This document shows positions 1 to 6,993 of a stretch of 13,199 bases of DNA, one piece after another (position 1 is the stretch's first letter; the number at the start of each line of letters is the position of its first letter). Location of the stretch: positions 1 through 13,199 of the forward strand of contig CALGVL010000161.1 of assembly GCA_937930165.1 (NCBI GenBank), in the 5' to 3' direction. The DNA is from an uncultured Acetobacteraceae bacterium. GTDB taxonomy: Bacteria > Pseudomonadota > Alphaproteobacteria > Acetobacterales > Acetobacteraceae. Both the position numbers and the translations under genes were made by a program. The notes beneath the pieces are model-generated. The model ran no database searches. It had not been told where the DNA came from and was given only the letters and a program-made list of their open reading frames with translations.

Positions 1-42
1 ATTGGTTAGTGACTGGAGTTCAGACGTGTGCTCTTCCGATCT
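1..42. other. Illumina sequencing adapter (assembly contamination)
   Basis: Bases 9-42 match, from memory and over 34 bases, the read-2 (i7 side) TruSeq-type adapter that ends in ctcttccgatct. The eight bases before it (1-8) sit where the i7 index would be, so they are probably the index. Genomic sequence starts at base 43. One forward frame here encodes SDWSSDVCSSDL, a peptide I recognise as a translated-adapter artefact. The stretch is clearly less GC-rich than what follows. No biological function should be given to it, and coaBC should be treated as cut at base 43. Confidence 0.97.
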
Positions 43-1224
43 CGCGAATTGCTCTGCGATCCGCTGGGCGAGGCGCTGCGCCACCTTCCCCTTCGGCATT
101 TCCGGCCAGTCCTCCACGCCCTCGGCGGTGATCAAATGCACGGTGTTGGATTCGCCGCCCATCACGCCGCCCGAGACGTCATTGGCGACGATCCAGTCGC
201 AGCCCTTGCGCTGCCGCTTGGCGATGGCGTGCTCCACCACCTTTTCCGTCTCCGCGGCGAAGCCAACCACCAAACGGGGGCGCTGTGCATGGGCGGAGAG
301 CGTCGCCAGGATGTCGGGATTCAGCGCCATGACCAGGGTGGGCGCCGCGGCGCCCGGCTCCTTCTTCAGCTTCTGTGGCGAGTCCTGCGCCACGCGCCAG
401 TCGGCGACGGCGGCGGCCATCACGGCGATATCGGCGGGCAGCGCCGCCTCGCAGGCGGCCAGCATCTCCCGCGCCGATTCCACACGCCGCACCGTGACTC
501 CGGGCGGGTCGGGCAGCGTGACCGGGCCGGAGACCAGCGTCACACGCGCGCCGAGCGCCGCCAGCGCCGCGGCAATGGCATGGCCCTGCTTGCCGCTGCT
601 GCGATTGGCGATGTAGCGCACCGGGTCGATCGGCTCATGCGTCGGGCCGGAGGTGACCAGGGCATGCCGCCCCTTGAGCGGTCCCGGCGCGGCGAAATGC
701 GCGCGGATCGCCGCCAGCATCTCCTCCGGCTCGGCGAGGCGGCCGGGACCGCTTTCCGGTTCCGCCATTGGCCCCGTGCCGGGGCCGACCACCCGCACGC
801 CGCGTGCCGTCAGCGTCGCCATGTTCGCGCGCGTCGCCGGATGCTCCCACATCGCCGGGTTCATCGCCGGCGCCACCAGCACCGGTGCGCGGGTCGCCAG
901 CAGGACGGTGGTGGCGAGGTCATCCGCCATCCCTGCCGCCATCTTCGCCAGGATATCGGCCGAGGCCGGCGCCACCACCACCAGATCCGGCAGGCGCGCC
1001 AGGCGGATATGGCCGATCTCGGCCTCCGCCGCCCAGAGATCGTCATGCACGCGGGCGCCGGTGATGCCGGCCAGCGCCTCCCGCGTCACGAAGCGCGCAC
1101 CGCCGGCGGTGAGGATGCCGGTGACGGCGGCGCCGTCCTTGCGCAGCAGGCGGGTCAGCTCCAGCGCCTTGTAGGCGGCGATGCTGCCCGAGATGATTAA
1201 CAGGATCCGCTTGCCCGTGAGCAT
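43..1224 (-). CDS. coaBC: CoaBC: phosphopantothenoylcysteine decarboxylase / phosphopantothenate-cysteine ligase, 3' end cut by adapter
   Basis: This bifunctional flavoprotein makes 4'-phosphopantetheine in coenzyme A synthesis: CoaB joins cysteine to phosphopantothenate using CTP, and CoaC decarboxylates the product using FMN. Starting at the ATG at 1224, 394 codons are readable before the adapter. Family lengths are near 400, so only a few C-terminal residues should be missing. The N-terminal CoaC part (about 1-180) has the GSIAAYKA flavin loop, the catalytic-type His72 (GHIRL) and PAMN (119-122). The CoaB part (about 185-394) has SGPTHEPIDPVRYIANRSSGKQG at 192-214 and the KLKK CTP-site lysines (285-288). 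The oddity is in the CoaC flap: where the family usually has ACG followed by GPGRM, this protein reads MAEPESGPGRL, so Glu155 replaces the catalytic cysteine. The gene is divergent from the PRC-barrel gene; an AGGG lies about 10 nt upstream of the start. The reading frame runs through the adapter with no stop. Confidence 0.93.
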
Positions 1225-1339
1225 GAGCCGGACCCTAGCCGGAAGCGCGCCACCTGTCGCGCCCCAGGATGAATCCGAACTGGCATCTCCGCCTGCCGTT
1301 GACCTGGCGGGACCCCCACCGAGGAGCGGGAGGTTTCAC

Positions 1340-2344
1340 ATGCAGCTTCGATTTCCTGCGGGCGCCGCGGCCGCGGCGTTGGCCCTGGCGCCATGGATTG
1401 CGGAGGCGCAGCCGGCCCAGGGCACCGGCCGGCAGCCGGACGGGCTCAGCTCGCGTCCCGCTCAGGGCACCAATCCCGGCACGCCGCAGACCGCCCGGCA
1501 ATGCCTGCGCGAACTCACCGCCTTCGGCCGGCAGATGCAGAATGAGGGCTTGTGGCTCAGCGGCTATCGCCGCGGCTATGGCTGGGGGAGTTACAGGCTG
1601 GCCAGACCAGGAACCCGGCCCGGTGAAGCCGGGGGCCGCGCGCCAGGCAGCGCCGATGCGGCCAATGCGCAGGCGGGCGCCGGGTCGCCGGCCGGCAACG
1701 TGCCGGCGCAATCGGGCGGCGCCAATGCCGGGGCACAGCAGCCTCTGCCCACCGGCCCCTGGGGCAAGTTGAACTGGACCATGGCGCCGGGGCAGGAAAT
1801 CGGCATCCTCTACAACGCCGCCGCCGTGCTGGCGCATCGCGGCGACGAGCAGGCCTGCGAATCCGTCCTCGGCGCGATGAAATCCGCCTATGCCGATTAC
1901 GCGGCGCAACTGCGCCAGGCCGGCATCCAGCCCAATCAGGTGGAGATCTACCGCAGGCAGCAATTGGCCAGGGCGCAGCCGGTCATCCAGGTCATCCACG
2001 CCTTCCGCGCCGATGCGATCACCGGCACCGATGTGCGGACCCCGCAGGATCAGGATCTGGGCAGCATCCAGGATGTGGTCCTGGATTCGAAGACCGGGCA
2101 GATCCAGTATGCGATCATGGCCCGCAACGGCTTCCTCGGCATCGGCGACGAGCATATCGCGGTGCCGTGGCAGTGGCTGAAGCTGGCGCCGAATATGGAT
2201 GTCTTCGTGCTCGACACCACCCCGGAGGCGCTGGACCAGGCACCCCGGGTCAGTCCCGACACCTTCGCCAGCGCGGAAAGTTTCGACCGGCGGCGACGGG
2301 AGATTGACCAATTCTGGCAGCGGCAGGCGGGCAGGAGCGGCTGA
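1340..2344 (+). CDS. Secreted PRC-barrel domain protein
   Basis: A 334-residue exported protein of unknown function. Residues 1-23 form a signal peptide (basic start, Ala-rich core, AEA cleavage site). Residues about 85-140 are a Gly/Ala/Pro-rich low-complexity linker. A helical segment follows (about 150-220, rich in Ala, Gln and Arg). The C-terminal part (about 222-293) is a PRC-barrel: TGTDVRTPQDQDLGSIQDVV, then a DSKTGQIQYAIM strand and HIAVPWQWLKL. PRC-barrels occur in RimM, in photosynthetic reaction-centre H subunits and in many periplasmic stress proteins of alphaproteobacteria. Here the role is probably envelope-associated, but no substrate can be named. The start was chosen for the gggagg ribosome-binding site at 1328-1333 and the signal peptide; the frame is open further upstream. 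The gene is convergent with ccmI. Confidence 0.8.
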   Translation: MQLRFPAGAAAAALALAPWIAEAQPAQGTGRQPDGLSSRPAQGTNPGTPQTARQCLRELTAFGRQMQNEGLWLSGYRRGYGWGSYRLARPGTRPGEAGGRAPGSADAANAQAGAGSPAGNVPAQSGGANAGAQQPLPTGPWGKLNWTMAPGQEIGILYNAAAVLAHRGDEQACESVLGAMKSAYADYAAQLRQAGIQPNQVEIYRRQQLARAQPVIQVIHAFRADAITGTDVRTPQDQDLGSIQDVVLDSKTGQIQYAIMARNGFLGIGDEHIAVPWQWLKLAPNMDVFVLDTTPEALDQAPRVSPDTFASAESFDRRRREIDQFWQRQAGRSG

Positions 2345-2424
2345 GTCTCGACCTGCCGGCCTGCCACGCGGCTTTCAGGGAGCGACCGGCGCAATCGAAG
2401 GTAAGGGCGCGGATACCGGGCGAC

Positions 2425-3222
2425 TCAGGGCAGGTCCTGCATCCGCCGTTCCACCATCGCCCGCCAGGGCGCACCCTCCGGCGCATCGGCGATCAAGGCG
2501 CGCCAAGTGGAGCGGGCCACCTCCGGCCGACCGGCGCGGGCCTCGGCCAGGCCGGAGAGGAAACGCAGCCCGATATGCTTCGGTGCCTGGGGCAGCGCCG
2601 CGGCCAGCAGGCGGGCGGCTTCCTCCACCTTGCCGTCCTCCAACAGCACCTGCGCCAGTTGGCCGGTGAGATCCGCGTCGAACTGCCCGGCCAGGGCGCG
2701 GCGATAGGCATCCGCCGCCGCTTCCAGATGGCCGCGGCTGCGCTCGGCATTGCCGAGCAGGACATAGCCCTGCCGGGCGGCCTCGCTGGCCTGGTCCATC
2801 TGCGCCAGGCGGCTGCGCAGCAGGGTCAGTAATTGCTCGTCACGCTCCGCCTGCGCATGGCGCAGCGACCAGGGGGCGGAGGGCATGTCCGGCGTGCCCC
2901 GCACCAGATAGAAACCGAAGGCGAGTGCCGGCACCGCCGCCAGCGCGACCAGCAGCGGGCCGCGGCCACGGCCGGGCGCGGCGCTGGCCGAGCCCTCCTC
3001 CGGCGCCGCCAGCAGCCGGCGCTGGATCTCCAGGGTCGCGGCACGATGCGCCGCCTCGTCCATCCGGCCGGCCTCGCGCTCCCGCTCCAGTTCCGCGAGC
3101 TGGGCGCGGTAGAGGGCCAGGTCGGCCTCCCGCCGCCCGCGCGCCTGGGCGGGGCGGAGCAGGACAAAACCGAGCGGCGCCAGCGCCGCCAGGGCCAGCA
3201 GGACAAGAAGAAGCCAGGTCAT
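2425..3222 (-). CDS. ccmI: CcmI, cytochrome c maturation TPR chaperone
   Basis: CcmI (CycH in older alphaproteobacterial naming) is a membrane protein that binds apocytochromes c and delivers them to the CcmF-CcmH haem lyase. It has 265 residues: a first membrane span at about 2-22, a cytoplasmic charged coiled segment (30-75, including the ELEREREAGRMDEAAHR type of sequence usual for CcmI), a second span at about 89-107, then a periplasmic TPR region (about 120-265) with repeats such as GYVLLGNAERSRGHLEAAADAYRRAL. It is the last gene of the ccm operon. The start at 3222 (MTWLLLVLLALA) was chosen over an upstream in-frame ATG at 3279, because it begins directly at the membrane span and follows the ccmH stop by 22 bp with an AGGA motif upstream. 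It is the only ccm junction that does not overlap. Confidence 0.9.
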   Translation of the reverse strand: MTWLLLVLLALAALAPLGFVLLRPAQARGRREADLALYRAQLAELEREREAGRMDEAAHRAATLEIQRRLLAAPEEGSASAAPGRGRGPLLVALAAVPALAFGFYLVRGTPDMPSAPWSLRHAQAERDEQLLTLLRSRLAQMDQASEAARQGYVLLGNAERSRGHLEAAADAYRRALAGQFDADLTGQLAQVLLEDGKVEEAARLLAAALPQAPKHIGLRFLSGLAEARAGRPEVARSTWRALIADAPEGAPWRAMVERRMQDLP

Positions 3223-3238
3223 CACAAAAATCCTGCCG

Positions 3239-3313
3239 GCCGATTCACGCCTTCGGGCCGTTGGCGGCAGTGCCGCCAACCCCTCCGGCGATCGGGCGGT
3301 CCGATCCGCCCTC
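3239..3313 (-). repeat. Structured palindromic repeat, copy A (3' end of ccmH)
   Basis: On the plus strand it begins gccgattca (3239-3247) and ends atccgccctc (3304-3313). It matches copy B at 19 of 21 positions in the first 21 bases, and again over the final third. Pairing: CCGAT 3240-3244 with ATCGG 3291-3295; CGCC 3248-3251 with GGCG 3287-3290; a central perfect 9-bp hairpin GTTGGCGGC-agt-GCCGCCAAC at 3260-3280; a side hairpin GGGCGG-tccgat-CCGCCC at 3294-3311. The ccmH stop codon lies inside it (3245-3247). The element supplies the last 21 residues of CcmH. Confidence 0.6.
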
Positions 3314-3760
3314 GATCCGGGAGAGGCGCGCGCGCTCCGCCTCGGTCAGTTCCGCGGGGGCGGCCGCCGGGGCGCGGCGGCGCATGGCCAGGATCAGCAG
3401 CCCGCCGCCGAGCAGCGCGATGACCGGCATGCCCCAGAGCAGGGCGGTGGCAAGGGTGAAGCGCGGCCGCAGCAGCACGAAATCGCCGTAGCGGTCGTAC
3501 AGGTAGTCGAGCACCTGCGCATCGGTGCGGCCGGCGGCCACCTGCTCCCGCACGATACGGCGGAGGTCGCGGGCCAGATCCGCATCGCTGTCCTCGATGG
3601 ACTGGTTCTGGCAGACCATGCAGCGCAGCTCGCGCCCGATGGCGCGGGCACGCTCTTCCAGCACCGGGTCGGGCAGTTGCTCGGCGGGATCGCCGACGGC
3701 GGCAAGCGCCGGTCCGGCCAGCAGCAGGGCCAGGAACAGGGCCTGGAGCAAGCGCATCAT
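3245..3760 (-). CDS. ccmH: CcmH (CycL/NrfF type), apocytochrome thiol oxidoreductase
   Basis: CcmH is a periplasm-facing thiol protein of the cytochrome c haem lyase complex. It forms a mixed disulfide with, or reduces, the CXXCH cysteines of apocytochromes. The 171 residues comprise a signal-like N-terminus (MMRLLQALFLALLLAGPALA), the family motif RCMVCQNQSIEDSDADLARDLR with active cysteines Cys47 and Cys50, the RYGDFVLLRPRF motif, a membrane span (about 102-126) and a short cytoplasmic tail. The start is one of two adjacent ATGs; the first gives a 4-nt ATGA overlap with ccmG. The last 21 residues (151-171) and the stop codon are encoded by a copy of a structured repeat (see the repeat at 3239-3313), so the tail is probably not ancestral. 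An in-frame upstream extension to 4063 is only antisense-like read-through of ccmG. Confidence 0.92.
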   Translation of the reverse strand: MMRLLQALFLALLLAGPALAAVGDPAEQLPDPVLEERARAIGRELRCMVCQNQSIEDSDADLARDLRRIVREQVAAGRTDAQVLDYLYDRYGDFVLLRPRFTLATALLWGMPVIALLGGGLLILAMRRRAPAAAPAELTEAERARLSRIEGGSDRPIAGGVGGTAANGPKA

Positions 3761-4347
3761 GCGTAGCGCCGGAGCAGGGGTTCGAGATCCTGCGTCAGCG
3801 TGTCCTCGGTGACCGGGCCGGCCCAGCGCCAGCGGATCACGCCGGACTTGTCGATCAGATAGGTCTCCGGGACGCCATAGAGGCCCCAGTCGATCGCCAC
3901 CCGCCCGGGCAGGTCCACCCCGAGCCGCGCATAGGGATTCCCATGGCGTTGCAGGAAGCCGAGGCTGTCCTGCGGCTTGTCCTTGTAGGCGACTCCGAAG
4001 ACCGGCACGCCTGCGCGCGAGAGGCGCATCATCTGTGGATGCTCGATCACGCAGGGCACGCACCAGGAGGCGAAGAAATTGACCAGCACCGGCCGGCCCT
4101 GCCCGTGCAGGTCGGCGGCGCTGAGGCCCGGCCGGTCCGCGCCTTCCAATGGCGGCAGGCTGAAATCGGGCGGCGCCTTGCCGATCAGGGCGGAGGGCAC
4201 GCCGCGCGGGTCATAGCTGCCGGTGCCGAGTCCGCGCAGCATGGCGTAGAAGCCAAGGCCGGCACCGCCGGCCACCACCAGGGGCGCCAGCAGCAGGGCG
4301 CGGCGGCGCCAGGGATTCGGGGTATCGGGGGCGGTCGCCTCACTCAT
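3757..4347 (-). CDS. ccmG: CcmG/DsbE thioredoxin-like thiol:disulfide interchange protein
   Basis: CcmG keeps apocytochrome and CcmH cysteines reduced before haem attachment, taking electrons from CcdA or DsbD. The 196-residue protein has a short cytoplasmic N-terminus, a membrane anchor (about 16-37) and a periplasmic thioredoxin fold. The active site is WCVPC (95-99), reading LVNFFASWCVPCVIEHP, and the cis-proline is Pro160 in GVPETYLID. This is the expected length and layout. Its start overlaps the ccmF stop and its stop overlaps the ccmH start, each by 4 nt (ATGA), which suggests translational coupling. Confidence 0.95.
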   Translation of the reverse strand: MSEATAPDTPNPWRRRALLLAPLVVAGGAGLGFYAMLRGLGTGSYDPRGVPSALIGKAPPDFSLPPLEGADRPGLSAADLHGQGRPVLVNFFASWCVPCVIEHPQMMRLSRAGVPVFGVAYKDKPQDSLGFLQRHGNPYARLGVDLPGRVAIDWGLYGVPETYLIDKSGVIRWRWAGPVTEDTLTQDLEPLLRRYA

Positions 4348-6308
4348 GCCGTGACCTCCCCGCGCGCCAGCTTCGCCGCCGGGGCGGAGACGCGGATGCG
4401 GCGGTCGGAGAGCGAGATGCCGCCGCCGAGTGCCATGATCGCCGCGCCGAACCAGATCCAGGGCGCCAGCGGGTTGTGGTGGATGCGCAGCACGGCGCCG
4501 CCGTCCCGTTCATCGCCCAGGACGACGTAAAGATCGGAAAGCCAGGTGGTGTGGATGGCAGCCTCGGTGGTGGTCATGCGGCCGACGGGGAAGCTGCGCC
4601 GCTCCGGCGTCAGCACGACGACGTCGCGGCCATTCCGCGTCACGGTGACGGTGGCGCGGCGGGCGGAGAAATTCGGGCCGGCGACATCCTGCACGCTATC
4701 CAGCCGGTAGTCGTAACCGGCGAGAGAGGCGCTCTGCCCGGGCTGCAGCAGCGCCAGCCGATCCGTCGCCAGCCCCATGCCGGCCAGGCCGAGCATCATC
4801 ACCCCCAGCCCGGCATGGGCGATGGCTCCACCCCAGGCGGCGCGCGGCAGGCCACGGGCGCGGGCCAGGGCCGCGCGCGGGCGGGAGAACAGGGCGATCC
4901 GGTCGGCGATGTCGGCCACGGCGCCCAGGATCAGCCAGGCGGCGGCGGCGAAGCCCAGCGCCGGGCCGATCTGCTGGCCCTCCAGCGCCAGGCAGAGCAG
5001 CAGCGCGGCAAGCGCGCCGAGCGCCGCCCACCACAGTCGCTGCAGGGCCGGCCAGAGCCGCGCCCGCTTCCAGGGCAGCACCGGGCCGAGCGCCATGGCA
5101 CCGATCAGCGGCACCACCAGCGGCAGGGTCGCACTGTTGAAGAAGGGCGGGCCGACCGAGATCTTCTGCTTCAGGATCAGGTCGGCGAACATCGGATAGA
5201 GCGTGCCGACCAGCACCACCGCCGCGATTGAGCAGAGCAGCAGGTTGTTCAGCACCAGCGCGCCCTCCCGCGAGAGGGGCGCAAAGACGCCGGTGGGCGC
5301 CATGGCCGCCGCCCGCCAGGCGAAGAGCGCGAAGCCGCCGCCGACATAGACCATCAGCAGGAACAGGATGAAGACGCCCCGCGCCGGGTCGTTGGCGAAG
5401 GCGTGCACGCTGTTCAGCACGCCGGAGCGCACCAGGAAGGTGCCGAGCAGCGAGAGCCCGAAGGCCAGCAGCGCCAGGAAGACGGTCCAGGTCTTCAGCG
5501 CCTCCCGCTTCTCGACGACGATGGCGGAATGCAGCAGGGCGCAGCCGGCAAGCCAGGGAAGCAGCGAAGCGTTTTCCACCGGATCCCAGAACCAGTAGCC
5601 GCCCCAGCCCAGCTCGTAATAGGCCCACCAGGAGCCCAGCGCGATGCCGAGGGTCAGGAAGCTCCAGGCCGCCAGTGCCCAGGGACGCACCCAGCGGCCC
5701 CAGGCGGCATCCACGCGGCCCTCGATCAGCGCTGCAATGGCAAAGGCGAAGGTGACGGAGAAGCCGACATAGCCGAGGTAGAGCAGCGGCGGATGGAAGG
5801 CGAGGCCGGGGTCCTGCAGGATCGGGTTCAGCCCCTGCCCGTCCATGGGCGGTGGCCAGACCCGCAGGAACGGGTCGGAAGTGCCGAGGATGAAGGCCAG
5901 GAACCCCACCGCCACCAGCGCCAGCACTGCCAGCACGCGGGCCTGGAGGGTGCTCGGCAGCTTGCGTCCGAACCCTGCCACCGCCCCGCCGCAGAGCGCC
6001 AGGATGAGGACCCAGAGGACCATGGAGCCCTCGTGGTTCCCCCAGGTTCCGGTCAGCTTGTAGAGCATCGGCTTGGCCGAATGGCTGTTCTGCACCACCG
6101 CCGAGACGGTCGTGTCGTTGACCGCGAAGCTCCACATCAGGCAGGCGAAGGCGGTGCCGGTCGCAATCAGCGTGCCGATGGCGAGCGGAGCGGTGGCGGC
6201 CATCAGCCGTGGCTCCGCCCGCTGCGCGCCCCAGAGGCCGAAGACGGCCTGGGCCAGGGAGAGCGCCAGGGCCAGGGCCAGGGCGAAATGGCCGAGCTCC
6301 GGGATCAA
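4344..6308 (-). CDS. ccmF: CcmF, cytochrome c haem lyase subunit
   Basis: CcmF is the large polytopic membrane subunit that transfers haem from holo-CcmE to apocytochrome c. The protein has 654 residues, the usual family length, with many hydrophobic spans. The WWD-domain signature WGGYWFWDPVENASLLPW is present, as are LKTWTVFLALLAFGLSLLGTFLVRSG and the conserved LGTSDPFLR region. The C-terminal half carries the periplasmic domain (LDSVQDVAGPNF, AIHTTWLSDLYVVLGDE) and the final span. The start codon is a rare TTG at 6306-6308. It is supported by the conserved N-terminus it yields (MIPELGHFALALAL) and by a TTGA 4-nt overlap with the ccmE stop. The gene sits between ccmE and ccmG in the usual order. 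Confidence 0.97.
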   Translation of the reverse strand: MIPELGHFALALALALSLAQAVFGLWGAQRAEPRLMAATAPLAIGTLIATGTAFACLMWSFAVNDTTVSAVVQNSHSAKPMLYKLTGTWGNHEGSMVLWVLILALCGGAVAGFGRKLPSTLQARVLAVLALVAVGFLAFILGTSDPFLRVWPPPMDGQGLNPILQDPGLAFHPPLLYLGYVGFSVTFAFAIAALIEGRVDAAWGRWVRPWALAAWSFLTLGIALGSWWAYYELGWGGYWFWDPVENASLLPWLAGCALLHSAIVVEKREALKTWTVFLALLAFGLSLLGTFLVRSGVLNSVHAFANDPARGVFILFLLMVYVGGGFALFAWRAAAMAPTGVFAPLSREGALVLNNLLLCSIAAVVLVGTLYPMFADLILKQKISVGPPFFNSATLPLVVPLIGAMALGPVLPWKRARLWPALQRLWWAALGALAALLLCLALEGQQIGPALGFAAAAWLILGAVADIADRIALFSRPRAALARARGLPRAAWGGAIAHAGLGVMMLGLAGMGLATDRLALLQPGQSASLAGYDYRLDSVQDVAGPNFSARRATVTVTRNGRDVVVLTPERRSFPVGRMTTTEAAIHTTWLSDLYVVLGDERDGGAVLRIHHNPLAPWIWFGAAIMALGGGISLSDRRIRVSAPAAKLARGEVTA

Positions 6309-6841
6309 CTGCCGCTCCTGCCGCCGGGGGGTGCCGCGCCCACGGCGGGCGTGGGCGTGAGCGTGTTCCAGCTCGACGCCGGCGGCGGAGCGCCCTGGTC
6401 CGGGTTCCAGTGGCCGCTGCGCTTCAGCGCGTCGGCGACCTCGGGCGGCATGTAGTTCTCGTCATGGCGGGCCAGGACCTCGGTGGCGCGGAACACGCCG
6501 TCGGGGCCGAGCTTGCCGAGCGTGACCACGCCCTGTCCTTCGCGGAACAGGTCCGGCAGCACGCCGGTATAGGTGACGGGGATGGTGCTGGCGCCATCGG
6601 TCACGCGGAAGCGGGCCTCCGGCCGGCCATCCGGGGTGGTCTCACGCTGCACGCTGCCGGTTTCGACCAGGCCGCCGAGGCGGAAGGCGCGATCCGGTGC
6701 CGGCGCCTCCTGCATGATGTCGCTGGGCGAGCGGAAGAAGACCAGATTGTCCTGGAAGGCGCTCAGGCTCAGCGCCGTGGCGCTGCCCAGGCCGAGGCCG
6801 CAGAGCAGCAGCAGGTACAGGCGGCGGCGCTTGCGGCTCAC
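6305..6841 (-). CDS. ccmE: CcmE haem chaperone
   Basis: CcmE binds haem covalently in the periplasm after CcmC loads it, and hands it to CcmF. From a GTG start the protein has 178 residues: N-terminal MSRKRRRLYLLLLCGLGL membrane anchor (about 8-28), then a beta-barrel (OB-fold) domain with FRLGGLVETGSV and VTYTGVLPDLFREGQGVV. The haem-binding motif is LARHDENYMPP, with His126 as the covalent haem ligand and Tyr130. The flexible tail is Pro-rich. The GTG was chosen because it begins the conserved MSRK-type N-terminus and makes a GTGA overlap with the ccmD stop; the longer reading in this frame runs back through ccmD. Confidence 0.94.
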   Translation of the reverse strand: MSRKRRRLYLLLLCGLGLGSATALSLSAFQDNLVFFRSPSDIMQEAPAPDRAFRLGGLVETGSVQRETTPDGRPEARFRVTDGASTIPVTYTGVLPDLFREGQGVVTLGKLGPDGVFRATEVLARHDENYMPPEVADALKRSGHWNPDQGAPPPASSWNTLTPTPAVGAAPPGGRSGS

Positions 6842-6993
6842 GAACCCGTCCTCCCGCGCTTCATCCGGGGATCGAGAACTAGCAGCTTCCGCCTCGCCGC
6901 CCGGTGGCGCAGCGCGGCACCGAGGCCGAGGGCGAGGAACCCCCCCAGCACCAGCGCGTAGCTCGCCGTCACATGCGCCCAATGCACCGTCAT
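6838..6993 (-). CDS. ccmD: CcmD, small haem exporter accessory protein
   Basis: A 51-residue protein with one membrane span (about 10-28: TASYALVLGGFLALGLGAAL) followed by a strongly basic tail (RHRAARRKL). CcmD keeps CcmC, CcmE and CcmA/B together and helps release holo-CcmE. Size, the aromatic-rich start (MTVHWAHVTASYALV), hydrophobicity profile and position between ccmC and ccmE all fit, although CcmD has little sequence conservation. The start overlaps the ccmC stop (ATGA) and the stop overlaps the ccmE GTG start (GTGA). Confidence 0.9.
   Translation of the reverse strand: MTVHWAHVTASYALVLGGFLALGLGAALRHRAARRKLLVLDPRMKRGRTGS

Noticed and set aside
28..1200. Long plus-strand open frame opposite coaBC
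   Set aside because: Arg/His-rich translation typical of GC-rich antisense frames; the minus strand carries clear CoaBC motifs, and the frame begins inside the adapter.
1235..2311. 358-codon minus-strand open frame opposite the PRC-barrel gene
   Set aside because: No recognisable motif; the plus strand has a signal peptide, ribosome-binding site and PRC-barrel domain.
3761..4063. N-terminal extension of CcmH
   Set aside because: The extension lies within ccmG in another frame; CcmH starts at the MMRLL signal sequence with an ATGA overlap.
5403..6455. 350-codon plus-strand open frame opposite ccmF/ccmE
   Set aside because: Gln/Gly/His/Arg-rich antisense shadow; ccmF and ccmE are certain on the other strand.
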